Shown here: in pieces, positions 18,993 to 29,459 of the stretch
How the letters are laid out: every line of letters starts with the position of its first letter
Position numbering within the stretch: position 1 is the stretch's first letter
From: an uncultured Gilliamella sp.
GTDB taxonomy: Bacteria > Pseudomonadota > Gammaproteobacteria > Enterobacterales > Orbaceae
Reading direction: 5' to 3'
Assembly: GCA_946477995.1 (NCBI GenBank)
Contig: CAMLAI010000002.1
Coordinates: 1 to 64,000, forward strand
DNA: 64,000 nucleotides
Translations under genes and position numbers: made by a program
The notes under the pieces: model-generated
What the model was told of the DNA's origin: nothing
The model's database searches: none
Seen by the model: the letters and a program-made list of their open reading frames with translations, nothing else

Positions 18993-21356
18993 ATGAAAAA
19001 ATTAGCGCCTTCATTTATCGCAATAACCGTTACTCTATGTCTCTATAATAGTAGCAGTTATGCTATCGGATTACCTAAAGCTATTATTAATAATCCACAA
19101 TGCCTCATCGATGTGCCTAAATTCGATCGCCCATTAGTTGAGGGTGATATCCAAACACTGCCTGTTGATGCTGAAGCAAACCAGTTTGAAGCACTTTATC
19201 CAAACAAAATAATTTATCAAGGTGATGTAGTTGTCGAACAAGGCAATCGTACCGTACAAGCAGATAGAGTAACGATTGATTCTCATGATAAAAATAATCG
19301 ACTTGTTACTTTGCAAGGCGATATTACTTATCAAGATAATTTGATAAGAATTAAAGGCAATGATGCCTTGATGAATCTTGATAATAATGATGCTAATATT
19401 ACACCGAGTGATTATCATCTGGTTAACCGACTAGGCCGTGGTAACGCCGACGAGATGAAGCTTGAAAAAAATCGCTATGTTATTTTGAAAAATGGTAGTT
19501 TTACATCTTGTCCTGTCGATGACAGCACATGGAGTGTAAAAGGTAGCACAGTGATTCATGATAATGAAGAGCAATTACTTGAAGTATGGAATGCAGTATT
19601 TCGTATTGGGAAAGTACCGGTTTTATATTCACCTTATTTACAGTTACCAACTGGTGATAAACGCCGTTCAGGCTTGCTAATGCCTAATTTAAATTATGAT
19701 AGTGTCGATGGTATTGATTTTTCGTTACCAATTTATTGGAATATTGCACCTAACTATGATGCAACATTTACCCCAAGAATATTACAGCGTAGAGGCGTTC
19801 AGTTACAAACAGAGTTCCGCTATTTAAATCAATTAGGTTTAGGTACTGTAGCTTTTGACTGGCTACAACATGATAACAAATATGATGATGATCGAGATAG
19901 ATTATTAAATGGTCAAAATTATGATGATAACCGCCATCGTTGGTTATTCTACTGGAAAAACGATGAGTTAATTAATTACAATTGGCGTTTTAAGGCAGAT
20001 ACTACAAGAGTAAGCGATAATCAATATCTAACAGATTTGAACTCTAAATATGCGTCACAAACAGCTGGATATTTAACTCAATTTTATAAAATTGGCTACA
20101 ATGATCCTAGTTGGGATATTACTCTGGGTTATAGACACTTCCAAGCATTCCATGATGGAGTTAGAGATTCACTATACCAAACTCAACCACAATTAAATAT
20201 GAACTATTATAATTATGATTTTGGTCCATTTAAATTCAAAACCTTTTCACAAGTATCACGCTTTTTAAGTTCAGGCAAAAATAATCCGAAAGCTTGGCGT
20301 GCACATATTGAACCTACTCTTGATTATACTATCACCAATACATGGGCTTCATTAAGTGCGTCTGGTGGTTTAATGGCAACGCACTACAACCAAGATAATA
20401 TAAAAAAATCTATTGAAAGATACCAAAACTTAGACAAGAGTGTTAATCGTTTTATGCCTAAATTTAGTATCGATGGAAAAGTCATTTTTGAGCGTGATTT
20501 TGATCTGATTGAGGGTTATACCCAAACTTTAGAGCCACGAGTAAAATATACATATATTCCATATCGCAATCAGTCAAATATTGGCAGCTATGATTCTACT
20601 TTCTTACAATACGATTATATCGGTCTATTTAGAGATCTCCCTTATAGTGGGTTAGATCGCATTGCATCAGCTAATAATATCGCGACAGGTGTGACGACCC
20701 GTTTTTACGATGAAAGCAAGGTAGAAAAATTTAATTTATCAATCGGACAAATCACCTATTTTACTAAATCAAAAACCAGTGAACACAATACCGAAATAGA
20801 CAAAAATTCTGATACAGGTAGTATTACTTGGGCATCGGATAATTTCTGGCGTATTACTGACGATGTGATTTTTAGAAGTGGCGTACAATACGATACCCGT
20901 ATTGATACTATTTCTTTAGCCAACACGATACTTGAATATCGCCCTTCAAGTGAGAAATTACTACAGCTATCATATCGTTATGCTAATCATAATTATATCA
21001 ATACGGTAGATAAAAGTTCGTTATATAGAGGCTATAAACAAGATATTTCCCAAGCAGGTATTGTGACTACTTGGCCATTATCTCAAACTATAGATGCTGT
21101 TGGTTCTTATTATTATGATATTAAATTGGGGCAAACCGCAGATGGTTCAGTTGGATTACATTATAGTGACTGCTGTTGGGGTATGACTGTTCAATATGGA
21201 CGTAAATTGACAGATTGGGATTGGATATCCCATGATAGTAAATATGAAAATAAACTTTCAGTTAATTTTGAGTTAATGGGCTTAGGCCATAATCGTGATG
21301 TAAAAGCAAAAATGTTGAATTTTGGTAAACTACCTTATACAACAGCGTTTGAATAA
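18993..21356 (+). CDS. lptD: LPS-assembly outer membrane protein LptD
   Basis: LptD is the outer-membrane beta-barrel that, with LptE, inserts lipopolysaccharide into the outer leaflet. It has 787 aa with a signal peptide (cleavage near SSYA). The OstA/LptA-like jellyroll (about 50-200) includes EALYPNKIIYQGDVVVEQGNRTVQADRV, and a large barrel follows. The four redox cysteines are kept: NPQC and TSCP in the N-terminal part and the adjacent pair SDCCW near the C-terminus. They form the nonconsecutive disulfides needed for function in E. coli. No good Shine-Dalgarno precedes ATG 18993. surA follows, as in E. coli; SurA is the chaperone for this barrel. Confidence 0.97.
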   Translation: MKKLAPSFIAITVTLCLYNSSSYAIGLPKAIINNPQCLIDVPKFDRPLVEGDIQTLPVDAEANQFEALYPNKIIYQGDVVVEQGNRTVQADRVTIDSHDKNNRLVTLQGDITYQDNLIRIKGNDALMNLDNNDANITPSDYHLVNRLGRGNADEMKLEKNRYVILKNGSFTSCPVDDSTWSVKGSTVIHDNEEQLLEVWNAVFRIGKVPVLYSPYLQLPTGDKRRSGLLMPNLNYDSVDGIDFSLPIYWNIAPNYDATFTPRILQRRGVQLQTEFRYLNQLGLGTVAFDWLQHDNKYDDDRDRLLNGQNYDDNRHRWLFYWKNDELINYNWRFKADTTRVSDNQYLTDLNSKYASQTAGYLTQFYKIGYNDPSWDITLGYRHFQAFHDGVRDSLYQTQPQLNMNYYNYDFGPFKFKTFSQVSRFLSSGKNNPKAWRAHIEPTLDYTITNTWASLSASGGLMATHYNQDNIKKSIERYQNLDKSVNRFMPKFSIDGKVIFERDFDLIEGYTQTLEPRVKYTYIPYRNQSNIGSYDSTFLQYDYIGLFRDLPYSGLDRIASANNIATGVTTRFYDESKVEKFNLSIGQITYFTKSKTSEHNTEIDKNSDTGSITWASDNFWRITDDVIFRSGVQYDTRIDTISLANTILEYRPSSEKLLQLSYRYANHNYINTVDKSSLYRGYKQDISQAGIVTTWPLSQTIDAVGSYYYDIKLGQTADGSVGLHYSDCCWGMTVQYGRKLTDWDWISHDSKYENKLSVNFELMGLGHNRDVKAKMLNFGKLPYTTAFE

Positions 21357-21437
21357 TTATATTAGTAACGCACAACATAACTAATTAACTTAATTACAGT
21401 TATTGTCAACTGTAGCAAATAAAATGAGTTGAATAAT

Positions 21438-22751
21438 ATGAAAATATCTAAATTACTTATCGCTTTAAACTTAAGTTTAAGTATAGCAGTGATTAATCCT
21501 TTATCAGCTAATGCTGCCGCTAAAGTCGTTGAGCAAGTTGCTGCAGTAGTTAATAACAATGTCATATTAGAAAGTGACGTTAATGATATGTTAAAAACTA
21601 TAAAAGCAAGCACTGATCCACGTAATTTGCCAAATGATAACGTACTGAGGCAACAAATTCTTGATCGTTTAATTGTTGAAAATCTAATCTTGCAAAAAGC
21701 CGCTAAAGCTAAAATTACAGTGAGTGATGATCAAGTGAGCAATGCGATTGCTAAAATCGCAGAAGAAAATGGTATGACAATCGATCAACTTAGAAGCAAA
21801 CTTTCAACAATGGGAATAAGTTATAGCGCTTATCGTGAACGTATACATAACGATATGTTAATAGACCAAGCCCGAATGAACGAAGTCAGACCAAGAATTA
21901 AAATCTCTGAAAAAGAGGTCGAAAACTTAGCTAAAAATATGTCTCAACAAACCTCTAACAATATAGATGTTAAAGTAAGCCATATTCTTATATCCGTTCC
22001 AGAAAAAGCCTCTAAACAACAAATAGATGATGCGACTAACAAAGCAACCGACATTATCCGTCGAGCCGAAAAAGGTGAAAGTTTTGCGAAATTAGCGACC
22101 TCATATTCAAATGATGATCTTGCTTTAAAAGGTGGTGATATGGGCTGGCATAAACTCAATGAACTACCTACCATTTTTGAAGAAAGATTAATTCGAGCAC
22201 CAAAAGGAAGTATTATTGGCCCAATTCGATCCGGTGTTGGATTACATATTTTAAAAGTTGATGATACACGTTCTGAAGCACCGAAAAAATTCACCATTGA
22301 TGAATTTAATGCTCGCCATATCCTAATTAAAACTAATGTGCTTGTAACAGACCAAATTGCCAAACAAAAACTGTCTGATATCCGTAAATCCATAGTAAGT
22401 GGAGCGACAACCTTTGAAGCAGCAGCTAAAGCTAATTCTCAAGACCCAGGTTCTGCTGAAAGTGGCGGTAATTTAGGTTGGAGTCGAGCCGATGTTTATG
22501 ATGCTGGTTTTAGAAATGCATTAGTTCAATTAAAAAAAGGCGAAATTAGTCAACCAATCAAATCATCGTTTGGATGGCATTTGATCCAATTAATCGATAC
22601 TAAACAGACTGATGGTACAAATGCAGTGAAACAAGATCAAGCTTATCGATTAATTTTCAACCGTAAATTTGGTGAAGAAGCGCAAGTATGGATCCAAGAA
22701 TTAAAAGGCGATGCTTATATCAAAATCACAGGTGAAGAAAAACATGACTAA
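21438..22751 (+). CDS. surA: Periplasmic chaperone and peptidyl-prolyl isomerase SurA
   Basis: SurA delivers unfolded outer-membrane proteins to BamA. It has a signal peptide (cleavage near ANAAA), the N-terminal chaperone domain [19 protein letters not shown], and two parvulin domains (about 170-275 and 285-385, with VKVSHILIS and FNARHILIK as their first strands). The track begins at a TTG; ATG 21438 ([12 protein letters not shown], 437 aa) is better. Its 3' end overlaps rsmA by 8 nt. In E. coli pdxA lies between surA and rsmA; here it is missing. Confidence 0.97.
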   Translation: MKISKLLIALNLSLSIAVINPLSANAAAKVVEQVAAVVNNNVILESDVNDMLKTIKASTDPRNLPNDNVLRQQILDRLIVENLILQKAAKAKITVSDDQVSNAIAKIAEENGMTIDQLRSKLSTMGISYSAYRERIHNDMLIDQARMNEVRPRIKISEKEVENLAKNMSQQTSNNIDVKVSHILISVPEKASKQQIDDATNKATDIIRRAEKGESFAKLATSYSNDDLALKGGDMGWHKLNELPTIFEERLIRAPKGSIIGPIRSGVGLHILKVDDTRSEAPKKFTIDEFNARHILIKTNVLVTDQIAKQKLSDIRKSIVSGATTFEAAAKANSQDPGSAESGGNLGWSRADVYDAGFRNALVQLKKGEISQPIKSSFGWHLIQLIDTKQTDGTNAVKQDQAYRLIFNRKFGEEAQVWIQELKGDAYIKITGEEKHD

Positions 22752-23541
22752 CCGTGTACACCAAGGTCACTTTGCCCGTAAACGATTCGGGCAAAACTTT
22801 TTACATGATGATTATATTATTGAAAGTATTGTCGCAGCTATTCAACCTAAATCAGATCAGGCTCTTGTAGAGATCGGTCCTGGTCTAGCTGCATTAACAG
22901 TGCCAGTCAGTAAATATGTTGACCATCTAACAGTTATAGAAATTGATAGAGATTTAGCCAGTAGATTGATTGATAATCCTTTATTAAACAATAAATTAAC
23001 TGTTATTGAACAAGATGCTCTAACCTTTAACTTTAATGAGTTAAATCAACAATTAGGTAAACCATTAAGAGTATTTGGTAACTTACCCTATAACATTTCT
23101 ACACCGTTAATGTTCCATTTATTTGAATATGCCAATATCATTGATGATATGCATTTTATGCTACAAAAAGAAGTAGTCACGCGACTTGTCGCGGCACCAA
23201 ATAGTAAAGATTACGGAAGATTAAGTGTAATGGCACAATATTATTGCCAAATTATTCCTGTGTTAGAAGTTCCGCCTACCGCGTTCAAACCGGCACCTAA
23301 AGTTAACTCTGCTGTTGTCAAGTTAATTCCTTACAAACAAAAACCTTATTTAGTTGATGATGTTAAAATACTTTCTCGCATCACTACAGAAGCCTTTAAT
23401 CAAAGACGCAAAACGATTCGCAATAGTTTAAGTAATATGTTTACAACAGACCAATTAATTGAATTAGATATTGACCCTAATTTACGTGCTGAAAATTTGT
23501 CAGTACAACAATATTGTAAACTTGCAAACGCATGGAAATAA
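22744..23541 (+). CDS. rsmA: 16S rRNA dimethyltransferase (A1518/A1519)
   Basis: RsmA (KsgA) dimethylates two adenines near the 16S rRNA 3' end during small-subunit maturation. The start [20 protein letters not shown]-binding [11 protein letters not shown], catalytic GNLPYNIST and the C-terminal [17 protein letters not shown] are diagnostic. ATG 22744 (MTNRVHQ, 265 aa; E. coli 273) is used; the track's extension lies inside surA. The start overlaps the surA end by 8 nt, so coupling is likely. Confidence 0.97.
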   Translation: MTNRVHQGHFARKRFGQNFLHDDYIIESIVAAIQPKSDQALVEIGPGLAALTVPVSKYVDHLTVIEIDRDLASRLIDNPLLNNKLTVIEQDALTFNFNELNQQLGKPLRVFGNLPYNISTPLMFHLFEYANIIDDMHFMLQKEVVTRLVAAPNSKDYGRLSVMAQYYCQIIPVLEVPPTAFKPAPKVNSAVVKLIPYKQKPYLVDDVKILSRITTEAFNQRRKTIRNSLSNMFTTDQLIELDIDPNLRAENLSVQQYCKLANAWK

Positions 23542-23545
23542 TATT

Positions 23546-24364
23546 ATGGCAAACCTAATCATTGGTGATATTCATGGTTGTTATGATGAGTTTATGCGTT
23601 TGCTTGATAAAGCGAGTTTTTCATCATCTGATACTTTGTGGTTAACCGGTGATTTGGTTGCCAGAGGACCAAAATCGTTAGACGTGCTTAGATTTGTAAA
23701 AAATTTAAGTAGTCAAATTCGTTTAGTTTTAGGTAATCATGATTTACATTTATTATCGATTTATGCCAATGTAACATTAGCAAAAAAGAAAGATAATCTT
23801 GACAGTGTGATCAATGCGCCTGATTACGATGAATTAATGAATTGGTTACGTAAACAACCATTAGTTCAAATAGATGAAAAGTTAAAACTGATTATGACTC
23901 ACGCGGGTATTTCACCTCAATGGGATCTTGATACATTAAAAAAATGTGCCAATGACTTAAATGTTATGTTATCGAGTGATTCATATCCACTTTTTCTCGA
24001 CAAAATGTACGGTAATTTCCCTGATGAATGGTCTTGTGATTTACATGGATTAGATCGGTTACGTTACATTGCTAATGCACTCACACGAATGCGGTTTTGT
24101 TATGAAGATGGCCGACTTGATTTTTATTTCAAAAAATCACCAGATCAAGCGCCTACAAAACTTAAACCTTGGTTTTTATTACCTTCAAAAATTCCAGCTC
24201 AATACAGTATCGCTTTTGGCCATTGGGCCGCTTTAAATGGTAAAGGTACTCCAGATAATATTTATGCTCTCGATACTGGCTGTTGTTGGGGCGGTAAATT
24301 AACATGCTTGCGTTTTGAAGATAAAAAATATTTCAAAAAACGAAATATAGAAGCGAAAAGCTAA
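23546..24364 (+). CDS. apaH: Symmetrical bis(5'-nucleosyl)-tetraphosphatase
   Basis: ApaH splits Ap4A into two ADP and also removes Np4 caps from RNA. Metallophosphatase motifs are in order: [26 protein letters not shown] and [10 protein letters not shown]. It has 272 aa from ATG 23546 ([12 protein letters not shown]), 4 nt after the rsmA stop; the track's longer start lies inside rsmA. apaG, which sits between rsmA and apaH in E. coli, is absent here. Confidence 0.97.
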   Translation: MANLIIGDIHGCYDEFMRLLDKASFSSSDTLWLTGDLVARGPKSLDVLRFVKNLSSQIRLVLGNHDLHLLSIYANVTLAKKKDNLDSVINAPDYDELMNWLRKQPLVQIDEKLKLIMTHAGISPQWDLDTLKKCANDLNVMLSSDSYPLFLDKMYGNFPDEWSCDLHGLDRLRYIANALTRMRFCYEDGRLDFYFKKSPDQAPTKLKPWFLLPSKIPAQYSIAFGHWAALNGKGTPDNIYALDTGCCWGGKLTCLRFEDKKYFKKRNIEAKS

Positions 24365-24387
24365 CATTACGACTAAAAGGGCTAATT

Positions 24388-26211
24388 ATGATATCTGTAT
24401 TATCAGTCATAAAATTAATTTGGAAAACCATCAACGTTTTTAGACAAATTTTTCTAAATATAATATTTTTTATTGCTATTATTCTTATTTTTAGTGGTAT
24501 TGAACTGATAAAAGATTTGAAAAAACAGGATGTCGTTCCACAATATGGCACGCTTGTACTTGATTTAGAAGGTGTTATTGTTGATAGTACGCGATATGAC
24601 GATGAAATTTATGCGTTACAAAATAAAATATATGGCAAAAAAGTAAATACTTCTCGTGAAAATAGTTTATTTGAATTAACACAAAAAATAGCGCAAGCAA
24701 CAACAGATCCTAATATTGATGGTATGGTTTTAAAATTGGATAATTTTGTTGGGGCAGATATGAGCTCATTACAATATGTGGGTAAATATTTATCCAAATT
24801 TAGAGAAGCCAATAAGCCAATTTATGCAATTGGTTCCAATTTTAATCAAAGCCAATATTATCTAGCCAGTTATGCCAATAAAATTTATTTAACACCATTA
24901 GGTGCAGTCAGTGTATACGGGCTATCAGCCAATAATCTGTATTATAAAACCTTATTAGATAATTTAAAAATTAATACTCATGTTTTCCGAGTAGGCACAT
25001 ACAAATCTGCAATTGAACCATTCATTCGAGACGATATGTCAGATGCAGCAAAAAGCAATACGACGCGCTGGCTTTCAGCCATGTGGGAAAATTATCTTAA
25101 TGATATTTCAGCACAACGTAAAAAAGCCCCTAGTCAATTAGTTCCAAATCCTGATGATATGTTATCAGAGTTAAAAGCAGCTAAAGGAAGTATGAGTCAA
25201 TATGCGTTATCTACTGGTTTAGTAGACGTTGTTGCATCCAATTATCAATATGATCTCGATATTGTTCAGAATCAACATCAATTAAGTATTTATGACTATA
25301 AATTGACAGAAAAAGATGAACAAACTGACGATAAACCATTAATCGCTGTTGTTTTTGTCAATGGTACGATAACTGACAGTGAAAATAATACTGATATAGC
25401 TGGCAGCCAAGATATTGTTGAACAGCTTAGAAATATCCGTAACAACTTGGATAATCAAAATGTTCAAGCTGTTATATTACGAGTTAATAGTCCTGGCGGA
25501 AGTGTTGACGCCTCAGAGGCCATTCGCAGTGAATTAGAAGCACTACGCAGTTATCAAATTCCTGTAGTAGTTTCAATGGGCGGAATGGCCGCATCTGGTG
25601 GATATTGGATATCGACAGCATCAGACTACATTATTGCTAGTCCGAATACAATCACTGGCTCTATTGGTATTTTTGGTATCATTCCAACCTTTGAAAAATC
25701 ATTATCTCACATTGGTGTTTACAATGATGGAGTTGCGACATCACCACTTGCAAATAATAGTGTTACTCGAAATCTACCGGATGAAATGAGCCAACTTATA
25801 CAAATGAATATTGATAATGGATACAATACCTTTATTTCATTGGTTGCTAAAGCAAGAAATATGTCAACAGAACAAGTGGATAAAATAGCCCAAGGTCAAG
25901 TTTGGTTAGGTTCAGAAGCAAGTAACATTGGTTTAGTTGATAAACTTGGTGATTTTGATGATGCTATCGAAACAGCCGCTACATTGGCCAATTTAACGGA
26001 TTACAAAATTGACTGGCTTAAACCAGATGTCAGTTGGTTCAATAGTTTTTATTCTGAAATGCTAACAATGCTGCCAAAATCAACTGCCGAAATATTTTTT
26101 GATCAATTACCACAAGCAAAACAGTTAAAACAACAAGTGTCTTTATGGAATAAATTTCACGATAGCCAAAATCGCTATATTTATTGTTTAAACTGCGCTG
26201 ATGTTCGTTAA
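24388..26211 (+). CDS. sppA: Signal peptide peptidase SppA, long (67K) type
   Basis: SppA is an inner-membrane serine protease that degrades cleaved signal peptides. One transmembrane helix lies at about 20-40 with the rest in the periplasm. The tandem S49 layout is clear: the general-base Lys206 sits in the N-terminal repeat (GTYKSAIEP) and nucleophile Ser403 in the C-terminal repeat (GGMAASGGYW), matching the E. coli Lys209/Ser409 pair. At 607 aa it is full length. It lies 23 nt after apaH, probably in the same transcript, and a strong terminator follows. Confidence 0.95.
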   Translation: MISVLSVIKLIWKTINVFRQIFLNIIFFIAIILIFSGIELIKDLKKQDVVPQYGTLVLDLEGVIVDSTRYDDEIYALQNKIYGKKVNTSRENSLFELTQKIAQATTDPNIDGMVLKLDNFVGADMSSLQYVGKYLSKFREANKPIYAIGSNFNQSQYYLASYANKIYLTPLGAVSVYGLSANNLYYKTLLDNLKINTHVFRVGTYKSAIEPFIRDDMSDAAKSNTTRWLSAMWENYLNDISAQRKKAPSQLVPNPDDMLSELKAAKGSMSQYALSTGLVDVVASNYQYDLDIVQNQHQLSIYDYKLTEKDEQTDDKPLIAVVFVNGTITDSENNTDIAGSQDIVEQLRNIRNNLDNQNVQAVILRVNSPGGSVDASEAIRSELEALRSYQIPVVVSMGGMAASGGYWISTASDYIIASPNTITGSIGIFGIIPTFEKSLSHIGVYNDGVATSPLANNSVTRNLPDEMSQLIQMNIDNGYNTFISLVAKARNMSTEQVDKIAQGQVWLGSEASNIGLVDKLGDFDDAIETAATLANLTDYKIDWLKPDVSWFNSFYSEMLTMLPKSTAEIFFDQLPQAKQLKQQVSLWNKFHDSQNRYIYCLNCADVR

Positions 26212-26217
26212 GAATTC

Positions 26218-26249
26218 TTCTCTATCCTTTTAAATAAAAGGATAGAGAA
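26218..26249. terminator. Bidirectional terminator between sppA and the yejM-like gene
   Basis: A 14-bp perfect stem TTCTCTATCCTTTT / AAAAGGATAGAGAA with a 4-nt loop lies between two convergent stop codons (26211 and 26254). It is likely to serve both genes. Confidence 0.85.
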
Positions 26250-26253
26250 CTAA

Positions 26254-28074
26254 CTAGTTCGAAGGTTGATAAAAATAACGCATATTGCCTATTGCCGCTT
26301 GGATATAGCTATAGTTAGGCGTTGCATCAATCTCATGATTGTGCGAATCCATATAATGACTAATACCTAGTCTGTTAACAAGATAAATATTATCCGGTGT
26401 GCGAACAGCATAGGAACTATAATTTGACATCAATAACCAGTTACGATTAGTGATTGGGTTAAATAAATCATACCCTGTTGAATAATCACTTATATCATTT
26501 TCCACATATAAATAATGTTTCATTAATGACGGTACTACATCTTCGTGACTAGTCAGTTTAGCGGCATTATCTTTTAACTGCTCTAAATTTTTAGCGCCAA
26601 TAATGATAAACGGAACTTTGGTTTGAGCATCGGTATAATTACCATTGTGCCCCCAAAAACCAAGCTTATTATCATTCATTTCTTGACCATGGTCACCAGT
26701 AATAATAATTAACGTATTATCCAACGTTCCCGATCTAATTAGTTCATCATAAACATTTTGCAATAAATAATCATCATAATAGACGCTTTGTTTATAACGA
26801 TTGAAAATTGGCACAGGATCAGTATTATTATTTAATGTCATATAATCAAGGTCACCAATTGGCTTAAATTTTACCTCAAAATCATCTGGAAAATCATAAG
26901 CGTGAGGTGCGTCATAAAATAAAAATGAGAAACTTGGTTTAGAGGTATCACGTTGTTTATACCATGCTAACCAATCGTTTGTGATCTGTTTATCGCGACT
27001 TGAAGCTCGGCCATCGTGACTACTTATTCTTAAATTTTTAATTGTTGCAAATACGGTGCGATCAAATTCAGGGGCAGTCACCTTAGCTGAGGTAAAAATA
27101 CCAATATTAAAATTTTCTTTTTGTAATGTCGTAACGAACAAAGATGGAACACTATTACGCAAAAAGGCATCCCAGTAAGTACCAGGGATACCATAAAATA
27201 ACCCAAAGATACCTGTCCGAGTAGCGTTACCCGTTGAATAATGATTATTGAAAATAACACCATTATTTTGTTGTGCAAAATGATAAGTATTAGGAGAAAT
27301 TTGCTCACTAAATGTATCATAACGCCAAGAGTCTAATACAATAAACATAATATTTTGAGGTTTATTGTTATCAGAATTAATAATAAGCGTATGTTTAGGA
27401 TAATGAATTCCTGTATGTTCATCATCTTTTTCATAAATAACTTTTCGTTGCCCTTGTTTATCAAAAAATTCCATTATTTTTTTTGATGTAAACGGACGAT
27501 ATAAGGGAATATATTCTTTTACTACCATAATTGGAGAATAAGCATAATAAAAAGCAATCATGTGCACAATATGGCTAATAAAAAAAGCAAAAATAAGAAA
27601 AATAGTAGATAAACGTAGAAATTTAGACTTAGTGTGTGCTATTGCAAATTTGTTATTAATCCAATAAAGAATAAAGCACTCTAGGCAAAGTGAAGCAATG
27701 ATTAATGTCAACATCAAGCAATAAGTGAATAGCGAAAAATCCACCACTTGCCCAGAAAATACCATTGATATAACAGAGAGATTTATGTGAAATCGGTATT
27801 GTTGAAAAACAATAGTATCAATAAATAATCCAATTTGAAAAAAACCAAATAATACAATCAAAATGAGATTACGAAGACATGGTTTTATCCAAAGCAGCGG
27901 AATACAAATAATTAAAAGCAATAAATAAACTGAGAAAAAGTGTCCAATTACTGCGAAAATTGAAAAGGTAATTCCGGTCCAATTAAATAACGCTCCAGGA
28001 ACAACAAAATAACGAATGGCAATGATTGATGAAATAAAAATGTTTATTAGAACAAAGGAATATAATTTTTTCAC
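26254..28074 (-). CDS. YejM/PbgA (LapC)-like inner-membrane sulfatase-fold protein with intact metal site
   Basis: The 606-aa product has five N-terminal membrane helices (to about residue 175) and a periplasmic alkaline-phosphatase-fold domain. GIFGLFYGIPGTYWDAFL, STGYDLFNP and the helix layout match YejM/PbgA, which controls LPS synthesis through LapB/FtsH. E. coli YejM has lost its catalytic ligands. Here the sulfatase/phosphoethanolamine-transferase set looks complete: Asp248 (VLDSW), Thr285 (GNATRTG), His391 (DAPHAY), Asp461-His462 (TGDHGQE) and His476 (WGHNG). It may therefore be an active hydrolase or transferase, or the ancestral form of the regulator. The start is GTG 28074 with GAGA upstream. 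Confidence 0.8.
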   Translation of the reverse strand: MKKLYSFVLINIFISSIIAIRYFVVPGALFNWTGITFSIFAVIGHFFSVYLLLLIICIPLLWIKPCLRNLILIVLFGFFQIGLFIDTIVFQQYRFHINLSVISMVFSGQVVDFSLFTYCLMLTLIIASLCLECFILYWINNKFAIAHTKSKFLRLSTIFLIFAFFISHIVHMIAFYYAYSPIMVVKEYIPLYRPFTSKKIMEFFDKQGQRKVIYEKDDEHTGIHYPKHTLIINSDNNKPQNIMFIVLDSWRYDTFSEQISPNTYHFAQQNNGVIFNNHYSTGNATRTGIFGLFYGIPGTYWDAFLRNSVPSLFVTTLQKENFNIGIFTSAKVTAPEFDRTVFATIKNLRISSHDGRASSRDKQITNDWLAWYKQRDTSKPSFSFLFYDAPHAYDFPDDFEVKFKPIGDLDYMTLNNNTDPVPIFNRYKQSVYYDDYLLQNVYDELIRSGTLDNTLIIITGDHGQEMNDNKLGFWGHNGNYTDAQTKVPFIIIGAKNLEQLKDNAAKLTSHEDVVPSLMKHYLYVENDISDYSTGYDLFNPITNRNWLLMSNYSSYAVRTPDNIYLVNRLGISHYMDSHNHEIDATPNYSYIQAAIGNMRYFYQPSN

Positions 28075-28210
28075 AGTAATTCTCTAATATTAAACTTAAT
28101 ATTAAGTATATAAGAAATAAAAAACGGTATTCTATATTAAAACACAGTATTTTCCGCGAAAATTTTAATATAAAAGACTAAAAAAACAAATTACTAATAA
28201 AAAACTAACA

Positions 28211-28231
28211 AAAAAGGCTCTTAATAGAGCC
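28211..28231 (-). terminator. Terminator of the moaCDE-ybhL operon
   Basis: On the minus strand GGCTCT, loop ATTA, AGAGCC is followed by six T residues, about 22 nt beyond the ybhL stop. This is a classic intrinsic terminator. Confidence 0.85.
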
Positions 28232-28253
28232 CTTTAAATCTATAAAAATACCA

Positions 28254-28952
28254 TTATCGACGATCGCCAAAAATCCTTAGCAGCATAATGAACAAGTTAA
28301 TGAAATCAAGATATAAAGTTAATGCACCTAAAATGACAAAACGTCTAAATACATTTTGATCATCATAAGATATATTTTCACCTAACTCTTTGAGTTTTTG
28401 ATTATCATAAGCAGTTAATCCTGCAAAAACAAACACGCCAATGTAAGTTACAGCCCACATTAATGGCTCACTCTTTAAAAAGAGATTAACCAATGAGGCA
28501 ATCACAATACCAATTAGTCCCATAAATAAAAAGCGACCGAAGGCTGATAAATCACGTTTTGTGGTATAGCCATAAAAAGCCATCGCAGCAAACATGCCTG
28601 CTGTAATAAAAAATACACTCGCAATCGAAGACGAAGTATAAACTATAAAATAGATAGAAAACGTACAACCATTTAAAACAGAATAGAGCATAAACAATGT
28701 GGTTGCCGCTGCGCCAGATAAACGATCGATAAAACCAGAAATAACAAAAACTAGCCCTAGCTCAGCAATTAATAATACCCACATACCTCGATATAATAAC
28801 TGTAATAATTGCAGATTAGTTGATGCATACCATGCAACTAAAGCTGTTAATAATAGTCCAACAGTCATCCAGCCGTAAACATGACTCATATAGGTTTGTA
28901 CACGACTTGTCGATTTTTCGATTATTGAACTATTAGATGAATAATTTGCCAT
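28254..28952 (-). CDS. ybhL: Bax inhibitor-1 family membrane protein YbhL
   Basis: This is a 232-aa protein with seven hydrophobic segments. QTYMSHVYGWMTVGLLLTALVAWYAS, GYTTKRDLSAFGRFLFMGLIGIV and the C-terminal LGALTLYLDFINLFIMLLRIFG are close to E. coli YbhL. BI-1 proteins (TMBIM family) are inner-membrane channels or regulators; relatives bind Ca2+ or control FtsH, and the role of YbhL is not settled. It follows moaE, the same neighbour as in E. coli (moaABCDE-ybhL), and ends at a good terminator. Confidence 0.93.
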   Translation of the reverse strand: MANYSSNSSIIEKSTSRVQTYMSHVYGWMTVGLLLTALVAWYASTNLQLLQLLYRGMWVLLIAELGLVFVISGFIDRLSGAAATTLFMLYSVLNGCTFSIYFIVYTSSSIASVFFITAGMFAAMAFYGYTTKRDLSAFGRFLFMGLIGIVIASLVNLFLKSEPLMWAVTYIGVFVFAGLTAYDNQKLKELGENISYDDQNVFRRFVILGALTLYLDFINLFIMLLRIFGDRR

Positions 28953-29011
28953 CCTTTACCTCTTATAAAATATTATGTAACATACTCAATCTATTATATA
29001 TTAAATGGAGA

Positions 29012-29455
29012 TTAAAGCCATTTTTTCAATGCTTGTATATCAGAATTTTTAGGCTCGACCCAATTATCCCCATTACCTGTACGTTCTTTTTTCCAAAAAG
29101 GCGCTTGTGTTTTTAATACATCCATTATAAATTCAGCTGCAGCAAAAGCATCCGCACGATGGGCACTACTGACTCCGACAAAAACGATTTGTTCATTATT
29201 ATTTATTTCACCTACTCGGTGAATCACGGCCACACGACTTAATTGCCAACGCTCACGAGCTTGATTAACAATTTGACGTAGTACTTTTTCTGTCATGCCA
29301 GAATAGTGTTCTAAAAAAAGGCTAAGAGGCAGCTCGTCAACTGAACGAACTTTACCTATAAATGTTACAACCGCACCGTCTTGCGATAGTTCTGATAACC
29401 AAGCACTTAATTTGTTGGCATCTATTTGCTCATCACCAACTTGAATGATATCCAT
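29012..29455 (-). CDS. moaE: Molybdopterin synthase large subunit
   Basis: MoaE, with MoaD, transfers sulfur to cyclic pyranopterin monophosphate to make molybdopterin. It has 147 aa. Typical blocks are GAVVTFIGKVR, LFLEHYSGMTEK, VIHRVGEI, VGVSSAHRADAFAAAEFIMD and KTQAPFWKKE, the last with the catalytic lysines. It starts 4 nt after the moaD stop. moaA and moaB, first in the E. coli operon, are not here and would have to lie elsewhere for the pathway to work. Confidence 0.96.
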   Translation of the reverse strand: MDIIQVGDEQIDANKLSAWLSELSQDGAVVTFIGKVRSVDELPLSLFLEHYSGMTEKVLRQIVNQARERWQLSRVAVIHRVGEINNNEQIVFVGVSSAHRADAFAAAEFIMDVLKTQAPFWKKERTGNGDNWVEPKNSDIQALKKWL

Positions 29456-29459
29456 ATTT

